From: CAVSJJ01 sp963728395
Lineage (GTDB): Bacteria > Actinomycetota > Actinomycetes > Actinomycetales > Dermatophilaceae
Assembly (NCBI GenBank): GCA_963728395.1
Contig: CAVSJJ010000008.1
Span: forward strand, 1-64,000
Length of the DNA stretch: 64,000 nt
Direction: 5' to 3'
Shown: positions 1 through 7,822 of the stretch, one piece after another
Layout: each line of letters opens with the position of its first letter
How positions within the stretch are numbered: the stretch's first letter is position 1
The notes under the pieces: generated by a model
Databases searched by the model: none
Seen by the model: only the letters and a program-made list of their open reading frames with translations
What the model was told of the DNA's origin: nothing
Made by a program: the position numbers and the translations under genes

Positions 1-294
1 CCAACCCGGCATCCCCCGACCGCCGTGCCACCAACCGATGCTGGTGCCGCACCGACCGGTGCACGAGCCCGACGGCGTCACGACCGCGTCATAACCGCCG
101 AACGCGCCCACGAACGCCCGCACCGCCGGCACCGCCTCGTCGAGATACCCACCGTTGACCATCGGCTGTCCGCAGCACGTCTGATCCACGGGAACTCCAC
201 CGAGACGCCCGACCGCTCCAACAACCGCACCGTCGCGATGCCCACCCCCGGGAACAGCGGATCGTTCACACATGACCTGCAGCGCGACTCGCAT
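1..294 (-). pseudogene. lutA: LutA/YkgE-like Fe-S oxidoreductase subunit, N-terminal part, frameshifted and cut by window edge
   Basis: The reverse strand from an ATG at 294 reads MRVALQVMCVNDPLFPGVG and continues through a region ending VSVEFP. One base off, the neighbouring frame continues with DQTCCGQPMVNGGYLDEAVP. CCGQ is the cysteine motif of the CCG domain. The order (CVNDPLFP start, then QTCCGQP, then a segment ending TPSGSC) matches LutA/YkgE, the iron-sulfur subunit of the LutABC L-lactate oxidation complex. A single-base shift lies near position 187. The gene runs off the left edge, so lutB/lutC would be expected outside the window. The family is clear; whether the shift is real or a read error cannot be decided here. 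Confidence 0.6.
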
Positions 295-419
295 GGCGCC
301 TCACTTTTCGGTGGCTGGGCGGAGGGCTTGCGTCTCCTGGGGCACGCTAGTCCCAGGCCGGCCGGCCCGCGCGCCGGGGCCACGAGGCCTCCCGGCGGCC
401 CGTCCCCTCGGCCGTGCCG

Positions 420-1275
420 CTCAGAGATCGAGAGGTCGGCGAATGCGGCGACGAGGCCCTCGTGCTCGGGCCCGGCAGCCGTCCGGTCGGCGACGGCAGG
501 ACCCGCGGGTCGGAACCCTCGATGGCGACTCCGACGCCGGCATACTCGATCATCTCGACGTCGTTCGGCCGTCCCCGATGCCGACGACGTCCTCGCGGGC
601 GAGACCGAGCCGCTCGACGACGGCCCGGATGCCGACGGCCTTGTGGACCGCGCATGAACAGCTCGCCCGAGGAGTCCCCCATCCCCGGGATCAAGCCTGG
701 GCAGGGCGATGACCTCGTGACTCATCCGCGGGCGAGGGTGTCGACGGGGACGGGCGAGTCGAAGCAGTGACCTTGCCGAAGGCCGCGTGCAAAGGTGGTC
801 GGCGGTCCGGAGCACGTCGAGGATGTCGCTCGGGCCCTCATGGTGGCCGGCGGCGTGGCCGAGCCGCCCGGCGAGGAGCGTGGTTAGGCGTTCGTCGACG
901 CCGACGGGCCGTAGAGCGCCTCGGGGGCCTCGAGGACGTAGGCCGCGTCGTGGGCGTCGAGGACGCTGACGACCGGGTGGCGAGCTCGGCCGGGAAGCGC
1001 CGGTCGGAGACGACCTGGCCGCCGAGCTCGACGTAGGCGCCGGCGGCCGCGACGAGCCCGTCGAAGCCCGCGCCACGGATCCGCTCCGGGACCATCGACG
1101 CTGGGCGCCCGGTGCAGAGGAAGACGAGGTGTCCGGCGGCGCGGGCCCGGCGGACGGCCTCGACGTGTGCGGGCGGGACATCGCCGCGCAGCGCATAGGT
1201 GCCGTCGACATCGATGAAGACCGCGCGCCGTCGCCCGACGGCCATCGACCCGGTTGCTGGCTGCGCGACACTCAC
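420..1275 (-). pseudogene. Cof-type HAD-superfamily phosphatase, broken by several frameshifts
   Basis: From a GTG at 1275 (or ATG at 1245) the reverse strand encodes FIDVDGTYALRGDVPP, the HAD motif I DxDGT, followed by LVFLCTGRPASMVPERI, a motif II region with T-G-R. About 450 bases further on, in another frame, NDVEMIEYAGVGVAIEG gives the C-terminal motif IV (usually GDxxND) of Cof-type sugar-phosphate/FMN phosphatases. Between them the reading moves among all three frames, with at least four shifts, and there is no convincing in-frame end; 420 is approximate. Conserved blocks are well preserved, so either the decay is recent or the local sequence is poor. It lies head to tail with the LutA fragment. 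Confidence 0.55.
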
Positions 1276-1402
1276 GTGGATCGAGCCTAGTCGAGATCGG
1301 CGCCCGGCCGGGCCGACGGTCGGCGAGCGGGCGGGGCGGTTGGTCGCGGTGATGAGCAGGCGGCGTACTCGCGAGTAGGAAACGCGACGAGGAGGAGGTC
1401 CG

Positions 1403-2452
1403 GTGACCAGCCCTGCCAGCCCCAACGACGCGGCCGAGGCCACATCCGATGCCGCAGCGGACGTAGCGGCGGACGCAGCAGCCGACGGGACGACCGGCGA
1501 CGCAGCGGACGCGACGGCCGATGCCGATGCCGGGGCGCCCCCGGACGGCGCGACCTCGAGCTGGGTCGACCTGGACGGGCCGGTGCACTACGCGGACTAC
1601 GGCGGTCCGGCGGACGGCCCGCTCATGCTCCTGGTCCACGGCCTCGGGGGGTCGGCGGTCAACTGGGCGGCGATCGCGCCCGAGCTCGCCGCCGACCACC
1701 GGGTGCTCGCGATCGACCTCGTCGGCTTCGGGCGCACCCAGCAGCAGGGGCGTTCGATCACGGTCCAGGACAACGCCGCGCTGCTCGGCCGGTTCATCGA
1801 CGAGGTGTGCCGGCAGCCGGTGATCCTCGTCGGCAACTCGATGGGCGGGCTCATCGCGATCCTGCTGACCGCGCGGCGCCCCGAGCTCGTCGCGGGGCTC
1901 GTCCTCGTCGACCCGGCGCTGCCGGTGGGGCTGCGGGCACGGCCGAGCCCGCTCGTCACGGCGATGTTCGGGATCTATGCGCTGCCTGCGGTGGGGCGGA
2001 TCTTCGTCCGCGGTCGACGGAGCCGGTTGTCGGCCGAGCAGGAGGCGTATGCCGTCCTCCGGCTGTGCACCGTCGACCCCGAGCGGGTGCCGAGGCCGGT
2101 GCTTGCGGCCCACGCCGCCCTGGCGCGCGAGCGGGCGGGCTACCCCGACGTCGACGCGGAGCTCGTCGTCGCGGCGCGCTCGCTGCTGCTCGTCATCGGC
2201 CGGCGGCGGTGGCTCTTCCGGCGGATGGCATCGATCGCGGCGCCGGTGCTGCTGTTGCACGGCGACAAGGACCGGCTCGTCCCGATCGCGGCGGCCCGTG
2301 CGGCTGCCGCGGCCAACCCGGCCTGGCGGTTCGAGGTCGCCCACGACATCGGCCACGTCCCGCAGCTCGAGGACCCCGAGTGGACCGTGGCGCACATCCG
2401 GTCCTGGCTCTCGCACGAGGGTGCCATCGCCGCCACGACCTCCCGCCCCTGA
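1403..2452 (+). CDS. alpha/beta-fold hydrolase
   Basis: This 349-residue protein has the standard alpha/beta hydrolase layout. An oxyanion-hole segment LLVHGLGGS lies near residue 75. The nucleophile elbow GNSMGG is near residue 150, the acidic residue is in HGDKDRLVP near 287, and the catalytic His is in DIGHVPQLE near 318. The first 50 residues are an Ala/Asp-rich low-complexity stretch and may not be folded. The GTG start is preceded by GAGGAGG eight bases upstream. The substrate cannot be predicted; relatives include esterases, epoxide hydrolases and C-C hydrolases. It is convergent with the WS/DGAT gene, with a long hairpin repeat between them. Confidence 0.85.
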   Translation: MTSPASPNDAAEATSDAAADVAADAAADGTTGDAADATADADAGAPPDGATSSWVDLDGPVHYADYGGPADGPLMLLVHGLGGSAVNWAAIAPELAADHRVLAIDLVGFGRTQQQGRSITVQDNAALLGRFIDEVCRQPVILVGNSMGGLIAILLTARRPELVAGLVLVDPALPVGLRARPSPLVTAMFGIYALPAVGRIFVRGRRSRLSAEQEAYAVLRLCTVDPERVPRPVLAAHAALARERAGYPDVDAELVVAARSLLLVIGRRRWLFRRMASIAAPVLLLHGDKDRLVPIAAARAAAAANPAWRFEVAHDIGHVPQLEDPEWTVAHIRSWLSHEGAIAATTSRP

Positions 2453-2523
2453 CTCCCCCAGCCAGTTACTCACCCAATAGGGAAGTTATTGACCCCTCCC
2501 CCATCCACCCGGGGGCAGAAACC

Positions 2524-2578
2524 CACCCAATAGGGAAGTTGTTGGCGGCATACCCGGCAACAACTTCCCTATTGGGTG
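2524..2578. repeat. 21-bp-arm inverted repeat between convergent genes (CAACAACTTCCCTATTGGG family)
   Basis: Two perfect 21-base arms (2524-2544 and 2558-2578) flank a 13-base loop. The arm core is CAACAACTTCCCTATTGGG. A third, isolated copy with one change lies at about 2467-2487, in the orientation of the left arm. The hairpin sits between the stop codons of the hydrolase (2452) and the WS/DGAT gene (2628), so it could terminate transcription from both sides, although there is no T-tract. Nearly the same core is tandemly repeated at 55744-55932, also between convergent genes. Confidence 0.8.
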
Positions 2579-2627
2579 AGATGTTGTCCTTCCGGTGGGT
2601 CGGGCTCCACTGCCGGATCGGCGGGGG

Positions 2628-4007
2628 TCAGGGGAGGGTGGCGAGGAGATCGGCGACGGCCTGCTCGGTCCCGGTCGCCAGTTCCGCCACATCCGGCACC
2701 GACGCGGCGTCGCCGGTGAAGCCCCAGCCGAGGCGACCGGCATACGACATGACGCCGACGGTGATCCGCAGCTCGATCGCGAGCGGGATGTACGGGTACA
2801 TCGACCGCAGCCGGCTCCCGAGCAGGTAGAGCGGCTGCTGCGGCCCGGGCACGTTCGTCACGACGGTGCTGATCGAGCGTTGCGGCAGCCGCCCCCACGT
2901 GCGCACCCCGAGCGCGAACAGTCCCGCCGGCAGCAGGTCGGCCGCGCCGAGCAGCGCGTCCATCCCGAGCGCGGTACCGCTCGTCTTGAGCGAGCCGAGC
3001 TGCGCCGACACGGCGTGCAGCCGCTCGACCGGGTCCTCGATGCCGACCGGCAGGTCCGCGAAGATCGCCGAGACCCGGTTGCCCAGCGTCCCCCTCTCGT
3101 CGGTATGCCGCGTCGAGACCGGGACCATCGTTCGCACCGTCCGGTTCGCGACCGGCTCGCCCCGGGAGAGCAGCAGCCGGCGGAAGCCACCGGCCGTCGC
3201 GGCGAGGACGACGTCGTTGACGGTCCCGCCGTGGGCGGCCTTGATCGCCTTGACGTCCGACAGGGCGGCATCGGCCCAGGCCCAGCGCCGCGCGGCGCCG
3301 AGCGACCCTGTCAGCCCGAACTGCGGGCGCGCGAGCTGCTCCCCGGCCCGGGCCACCCCGTAGACCCCGGCCATCGCGGCGGCGACCCGCTTCGGCTGGA
3401 CCAGGCCGACCGCCCTGCGGGCCACCCGCCACGGCATCGTCGCGAGGCCGACGGCGCCGGAGGCGGCGAGCGACGCCGCCGACGGCGCGGGCGTCGGCGA
3501 CCACGGGACGAGTTCGGCCGGCGCGGGCGGCTCCGGGGTCGGGCGGAGCATCGCGCCGAGGATGTCGGTCCCGGAGATGCCGTCGATCATCGCGTGGTGG
3601 GTCGAGCTGACCATGGCCCAGCGGTCGTCGGTGAGACCGGTGACGAGCCAGGTGCGCCAGAGCGGCCGGTCGAGGTCGAGCGGCGCCGAGATGAGGTCGA
3701 CGGCGAGCTCGCGCACCTCGCCGTCGCTCGCCGAGCCGCCGAGCCGGTGCTCGCCGACATGGTCCTCGAGCCGGAAGTCGCCGGCGTCCGCCCAGAATGG
3801 CGGCCCGAGGTCGAGCGGCGGACGGCTGACCCGCTGCCGGTAGCGCCGGAACAGCGGCAGGAGCGCCCGCACCTCCCGGCGCAGGTCGGCGAGGGTCGGC
3901 GCCGGCCCGTCGAAGAGCAGCACCGACCCGACGTTGAGCTGGGCGACGTCCCGCTCGAGATGGAGGAAGGACGCGTCGAGCGGGGTCAGCCATTGCATGG
4001 TCGCCAT
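2628..4007 (-). CDS. WS/DGAT-type acyltransferase (wax ester synthase / diacylglycerol O-acyltransferase)
   Basis: The protein opens with MQWLTPLDASFLHLE, the typical start of the family. It carries the acyltransferase motif HHAMIDG (HHxxxDG) near residue 140, where the second His is catalytic. C-terminal family blocks follow: NDVVLAATAGGFRRLL, VPVSTRHTDERGTLGNRVS and TNVPGPQQPLYLLG. At about 459 residues it is full length. The product class is triacylglycerol or wax ester made from acyl-CoA at the inner membrane. ATG codons at 4007 and 3998 are both possible starts; neither has a strong ribosome site. A second paralogue lies at 58162-59592. Actual substrate preference is unknown. Confidence 0.9.
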   Translation of the reverse strand: MATMQWLTPLDASFLHLERDVAQLNVGSVLLFDGPAPTLADLRREVRALLPLFRRYRQRVSRPPLDLGPPFWADAGDFRLEDHVGEHRLGGSASDGEVRELAVDLISAPLDLDRPLWRTWLVTGLTDDRWAMVSSTHHAMIDGISGTDILGAMLRPTPEPPAPAELVPWSPTPAPSAASLAASGAVGLATMPWRVARRAVGLVQPKRVAAAMAGVYGVARAGEQLARPQFGLTGSLGAARRWAWADAALSDVKAIKAAHGGTVNDVVLAATAGGFRRLLLSRGEPVANRTVRTMVPVSTRHTDERGTLGNRVSAIFADLPVGIEDPVERLHAVSAQLGSLKTSGTALGMDALLGAADLLPAGLFALGVRTWGRLPQRSISTVVTNVPGPQQPLYLLGSRLRSMYPYIPLAIELRITVGVMSYAGRLGWGFTGDAASVPDVAELATGTEQAVADLLATLP

Positions 4008-4092
4008 TATCGGGGGCGACCCCGCGCCGTATGCCGCGGCCGTGACCGAGCCCGCACGCGGCGGCATACGTCGGCCGCGTCAGCCGCACCTC

Positions 4093-6315
4093 TCACCCGG
4101 GCCCGGTGAGGACGACGAGCTGCTCGGTCGCCCGGGTCATTGCGACGTAGCGGTCCACCGCCCCCTCGACACCGAGGCCGAACCGCTCGGGCTCGAGGAG
4201 GACGACGATGTCGAACTCCATGCCCTTGGCCAGCTCCGGCGTCAGCGCCCGGACCCGCGGGCGCTCGGTGAAGCCGTCGTATGCCGCCGAGCCGGCCGCC
4301 CCGATGACGCCCCCCAGTCCCTCGGGATGGGTGGCCTCCCATTCCTCGACGACGGGGACGAGCTCGGCCACGGAGCCGTATCGGACCGGAATACCGTTCT
4401 CGCGCACCGATATCGGCACGCTGGCGTCGGGGATCGCGGCCCGGATGACCGGCTCGGCGGCCTCCATGACCGACGACGGCGTGCGGTAGTTGACGCCGAG
4501 GCTCTGCACGCGGACCGAGGTGAGCCCGACCCGAGCGAGCCGCTCCGGCCAGGTCTCGGTGAAGCCGTGCCGCGCCTGGGCGCGGTCGCCGACGACGGTG
4601 ACGCTGCGCGACGGGCAGCGGCGCAGGACCATCTGCCACTCGGCGTCGGTCAGCTCCTGCGCCTCGTCGACGACGACGTGGGCGAAGGGCCCGGCGAGGG
4701 CGTCGGGCTCCAAGGACGGGGTGGCGGACTCGTCGACGAGCGCGCCGCGCAGGTCCGAGCCGCGCAGCATCGACATGAGGTGCATCTCGGAGTCGTCGGA
4801 CTCGATGAGGTGAGTGACGACACGGTCCATCTCCTCGCGCTGGGCCGCGAGCGCGGCCTCGCGCCGGCGACGCCGGGCGGGGCCCTCGGGGTCGCCGACC
4901 CGCTGGCGGGCGGCGTCGAGGAGTGGCAGGTCGGCGATGGTCCAGGCCTGCGGGTCCTCGCGCTGGAGGGCTCGGACCTGTTCGGGTGTGAGCCAGGGCG
5001 CGCAGCGGCGCAGGTAGGCCGGGACCGACCACAGGTCGCCGACGAGGTCGGCCGGGTCGATCACCGGCCAGGCCCGGTCGACGGCGGCGCGGAAGCCCTC
5101 CTCGCGCCGCAGCGCGTGGCCGAGGCGATCGAGCGGCGGCGCGTCCGGGTCGTCCTCGTCGAGGCTCAGCCGGTCGTGGACGATCTCGACGAGGGCGTCC
5201 CAGACCGTGTCGCGGGCGTCGTTGTGGGGCGACCCCGGCTCCGGCGCCGCGAACGCCTCGGCCCAGTCCGCGGCGGACAGGGCGACCTCGCCCCAGTCGG
5301 TCTCGACGACGAGGGTCTCGGTGGGCGGCTCCTCGTAGAGGCCGATCGCGGGCTCGATGGCCTCCGCCATCCGCCGGTCGGCCTTGAGCCGGGCGGCCTC
5401 GGGGTCGGGCTCGGCGGCGGCGGCCGCGCCCTCGGCGACGAGGTCGCGCAGCGTGCACGTCGCGACGCCGTCCTCGCCGAGGTTGGGCAGGATGTCGGAG
5501 ATGTAGGTCAGGTAGGGCTGGTGCGGCCCGACGAAGAGCACGCCGCCGCGTCCGCCGCTGAGCCTCGGGTCGGCATACAGCAGGTATGCCGCGCGGTGCA
5601 GCGCGACGACCGTCTTCCCGGTGCCGGGTCCGCCGTCGACGACGAGCGGCTGGCGGGAGCCGGCCCGGATGATGGCGTCCTGGTCGGCCTGGATCGTCGC
5701 GAGGACGTCGCGCATCCGCTCGGTCCGGCCGCCGCCGAGGCCGGCGATGAAGGCGGACTCGGTGTCGAGGGTGGCGGTGGTCTCGATGGCGTCGAGGCCG
5801 GCGGCGGTGAAGGCCTCGTCCCAGTAGTCGGTGACCTGTCCGTTGGTCCAGCGATACCGGCGCCGGCTGACCAGGCCCATCGGGTCGGCGAGAGTGGCGC
5901 CGAAGAACGGCTCGGCCGCGGGGGCCCGCCAGTCGATGAGGAGCGGGTCGCCGGCCTCGTCGGCGAGGCCCAGCCGGCCGATGTAGACGGCCTCGTCCTC
6001 ACCCTCGCGGACCATGCGCCCGAGGCACAGGTCCAGGCCGAAGCGGCGCAGGGTGCGCAGCTGCCCGGTGAGCCGATGGGTCTCGAGGTCGCGCTCGAGG
6101 ATCTCCTGGCCGTCGCGGGCCGGGGACTTGCGATGGTGGTCGAGCCGGCGGGCGAGACGGGCGATCTGGGCCCGCAGGGTCGTGGCGACCCGGGCCAGGT
6201 GGCGCTCGTCGGCGGCGATGAGGGCGGGAGCGGACTTGGCGGGGTGGGCGCCGAGGTCGAAGGCGGGGATCGCAGCGCTCTCGGGCTGGACGAGCGTCGG
6301 GGGCTGGTCGGTCAC
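4093..6315 (-). CDS. helR: HelR, RNA polymerase-recycling SF1 helicase-like ATPase (rifamycin tolerance)
   Basis: This 740-residue protein is of the HelD/UvrD-like superfamily. An N-terminal helical part (residues 30-100, with RTLRRFGLDLCLGRM) would form the coiled-coil arm reaching into RNA polymerase. It is followed by PLLIDWRAPAAEPFF and the Walker A motif GGPGTGKT at residues 228-235. Walker B is VVDEAQELTDAEWQ, and a late motif reads AMTRATEQLVVL. In actinobacteria HelR displaces rifamycins and frees stalled polymerase. The assignment over the HelD paralogue rests on these family blocks and on a rifamycin-associated element 48 bases upstream of the ATG (6363-6381). No conserved partner gene is adjacent. 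Confidence 0.85.
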   Translation of the reverse strand: MTDQPPTLVQPESAAIPAFDLGAHPAKSAPALIAADERHLARVATTLRAQIARLARRLDHHRKSPARDGQEILERDLETHRLTGQLRTLRRFGLDLCLGRMVREGEDEAVYIGRLGLADEAGDPLLIDWRAPAAEPFFGATLADPMGLVSRRRYRWTNGQVTDYWDEAFTAAGLDAIETTATLDTESAFIAGLGGGRTERMRDVLATIQADQDAIIRAGSRQPLVVDGGPGTGKTVVALHRAAYLLYADPRLSGGRGGVLFVGPHQPYLTYISDILPNLGEDGVATCTLRDLVAEGAAAAAEPDPEAARLKADRRMAEAIEPAIGLYEEPPTETLVVETDWGEVALSAADWAEAFAAPEPGSPHNDARDTVWDALVEIVHDRLSLDEDDPDAPPLDRLGHALRREEGFRAAVDRAWPVIDPADLVGDLWSVPAYLRRCAPWLTPEQVRALQREDPQAWTIADLPLLDAARQRVGDPEGPARRRRREAALAAQREEMDRVVTHLIESDDSEMHLMSMLRGSDLRGALVDESATPSLEPDALAGPFAHVVVDEAQELTDAEWQMVLRRCPSRSVTVVGDRAQARHGFTETWPERLARVGLTSVRVQSLGVNYRTPSSVMEAAEPVIRAAIPDASVPISVRENGIPVRYGSVAELVPVVEEWEATHPEGLGGVIGAAGSAAYDGFTERPRVRALTPELAKGMEFDIVVLLEPERFGLGVEGAVDRYVAMTRATEQLVVLTGPG

Positions 6316-6362
6316 GGGCGGCTCCGTCTCGGGGGGAGGGCGTCGATTCTCCGCCGGGACCA

Positions 6363-6381
6363 GGGTCTTGCGGCAAGCCCC
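6363..6381 (-). promoter_or_regulatory. Rifamycin-associated element (RAE) upstream of helR
   Basis: Read on the helR strand these 19 bases are GGGGCTTGCCGCAAGACCC. As recalled, the published RAE is GGGGCTTGCGGCAAGGCCC. The two agree except at two positions, and the inverted-repeat arms CTTGC/GCAAG are perfect. It lies 48-66 bases ahead of the helR start codon. RAEs are the cis-elements that induce rifamycin-resistance genes, including helR, on rifamycin exposure. The likely -10 and -35 elements cannot be fixed; TATAGC lies just upstream on the same strand. Confidence 0.8.
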
Positions 6382-6617
6382 CGGTGCGGCTATACGTTGA
6401 AAGTGGAGGGAGGAGGCCTTCGTGGGTATGCCGTGTGCTCGGCCCCGCAGGCGCCGCTCCCCTCCGCCTCACGCACCGCCGCCGGGCTCGGTCTCGCGCC
6501 CTCCGGCCCTCGCCGGCCCGTCATGGAGCGGCGCGAAGATGGGCTATGATCGGTCCGTCGCGACGGGCCTCCCGAGCGGGAAACCGCAGGTCAGACCGGT
6601 CGCGAATGCATGTCCCC

Positions 6618-6691
6618 GGCCAGGTAGCTCAGTTGGTACGAGCGTCCGACTGAAAATCGGAAGGTCGGCGGTTCGACCCCGCCCCTGGCCA
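6618..6691 (+). tRNA. tRNA-Phe (GAA)
   Basis: A complete 74-base cloverleaf is visible. The acceptor arm GGCCAGG pairs with CCTGGCC, with discriminator A at 6691. The D arm is GCTCAGTTGGTACGAGC. The anticodon stem TCCGA/TCGGA encloses loop CTGAAAA with anticodon GAA, and the T arm contains GGTTCGACCCC. CCA is not encoded. A hairpin terminator follows at once. It lies at the left border of the accessory region, a usual integration site, but I see no second copy of its 3' end at the other border. Confidence 0.95.
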
Positions 6692-6698
6692 CTCCCCG

Positions 6699-6735
6699 AA
6701 ACCGCAGATCACAGGCCTGTGACCTGCGGTTTTGT
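6699..6735 (+). terminator. Rho-independent terminator after tRNA-Phe
   Basis: AAACCGCAGATCACAGG pairs with TGTGACCTGCGGTTT with one mismatch, followed by TTTTGTCTGTT. The stem is about 14 bp with a very short loop and begins eight bases after the tRNA end. Confidence 0.75.
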
Positions 6736-7020
6736 CTGTTCTCGGGCGTCGCTGGCCGCCGAGGGCCGAGTGACCGTCAGAGACCCCGAATCGCCCCGAA
6801 TCGCCGGGAGATATCGCACGAGATATTGCACGACGTCTTGACGTCGAGATAGTTCGCCGTCGGCCCCACTATGAGGCCGCCGACCGGCTCGCGCCCAGCG
6901 CTACTCTCCGTGCCATCGAGGACGGCAACCGCAGGCGACTCCCGTCGGGTGTCGCGCAGCGACATCGGCCCTAGGGTGATGGAGACTTGCTCGAGGATCC
7001 CCATCAAGCCAGGAGGAATC

Positions 7021-7374
7021 GTGGCACAGAAGGTCCAGACCGTCCTGATCAGCGACCTGAGCGGGAGCGAGATCGCGACCGGAGGCGAGACCATCTCCTT
7101 CTCGGTCCGCGGCGTCAGCTACGAGATCGACCTGACCGACAAGGAGGCAGCCGCCTTCGACAAGGCCATGGCCACGTACGTCGACCACGCCCGCCGCCTG
7201 GGAGGCCGCCGGACTTCGGGTCGGCCGGGTCGCGGTCGCGCCGACAAGGCCCAGGTCGCCGCGATGCGCCAGTGGGCCAAGGACAACGGCTACCAGGTCT
7301 CCGACCGGGGACGCATCTCCGCCGAGGTCCAGGAGGCCTTTCACCAGGCCACTGGCTGGCCAGCAACTCCCTGA
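7021..7374 (+). CDS. lsr2: Lsr2-family nucleoid-associated protein
   Basis: The 117-residue product starts MAQKVQTVLISDLSGSEI (GTG start, AGGAGG ten bases upstream). It has the N-terminal oligomerization beta-hairpin/helix (ISFSVRGVSYEIDLTDKEAAAFDKAM). An Arg/Gly linker containing SGRPGRGRADKAQ follows, then the C-terminal DNA-binding helix pair RQWAKDNGYQVSDRGRIS. The AT-hook-like RGR within that domain is present. Lsr2 is the H-NS-like silencer of AT-rich, horizontally acquired DNA in actinobacteria. Here it sits directly after tRNA-Phe at the edge of an accessory region. Whether it is the core copy or an island-borne paralogue cannot be told without the rest of the genome. Confidence 0.93.
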   Translation: MAQKVQTVLISDLSGSEIATGGETISFSVRGVSYEIDLTDKEAAAFDKAMATYVDHARRLGGRRTSGRPGRGRADKAQVAAMRQWAKDNGYQVSDRGRISAEVQEAFHQATGWPATP

Positions 7375-7822
7375 TACAGGTCTCACTCAGCGGAGGTTCC
7401 CGAGGCCCTAGTTGAACGCCCCCGCGCGACTACGCGGCCGATGACGCAAGCCGCAGCATCCCCCAGCACTGCAGCCCTCTGTCGCACGACCCCAAGCTAC
7501 GGAGCCCAGACTGACCGAGTCATGAACGGCGATGGCAGGCGCCCACCTGCGCGAAGACCCCGGTGCTCAGTATCGACGCCATGGCGCTCGTCGCAGACGA
7601 CGTGTCCCCACCAGTGTCACCACAGCTGGGGTCGGGCACGACGGGGTCGGTCGAGGGGGTGACGTCGTGAGGCGCCAGTCCGTTGCGCGCTCACAGGTCA
7701 GCGCGAGATGGCAATCAGCACCGGTTCGGTGTGACGGCACGAGGCTCCTCATGCGCCTGAACCACTGCCCGGCTGATGCCCACGGACCACCGGAGAGCCT
7801 TGTCCACAGCTAGGGTCGGGTT
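7375..7822. other. Intergenic stretch without a recognisable gene
   Basis: No coding pattern is convincing on either strand. It ends in the leader of the TIR gene. A single DnaA-box-like TTGTCCACA lies at 7800-7808, about 15 bases ahead of that gene's GTG. G+C is slightly lower than in flanking backbone genes. Confidence 0.5.

Noticed and set aside
2524..2578. Classical Rho-independent terminator
   Set aside because: The stem is long and perfect but lacks a T-tract on either side, and its sequence belongs to a wider repeat family, so it is listed as a repeat.
3934..6549. An 871-codon open frame opposite helR
   Set aside because: Low-complexity product without motifs and entirely antisense to helR; typical for GC-rich DNA.
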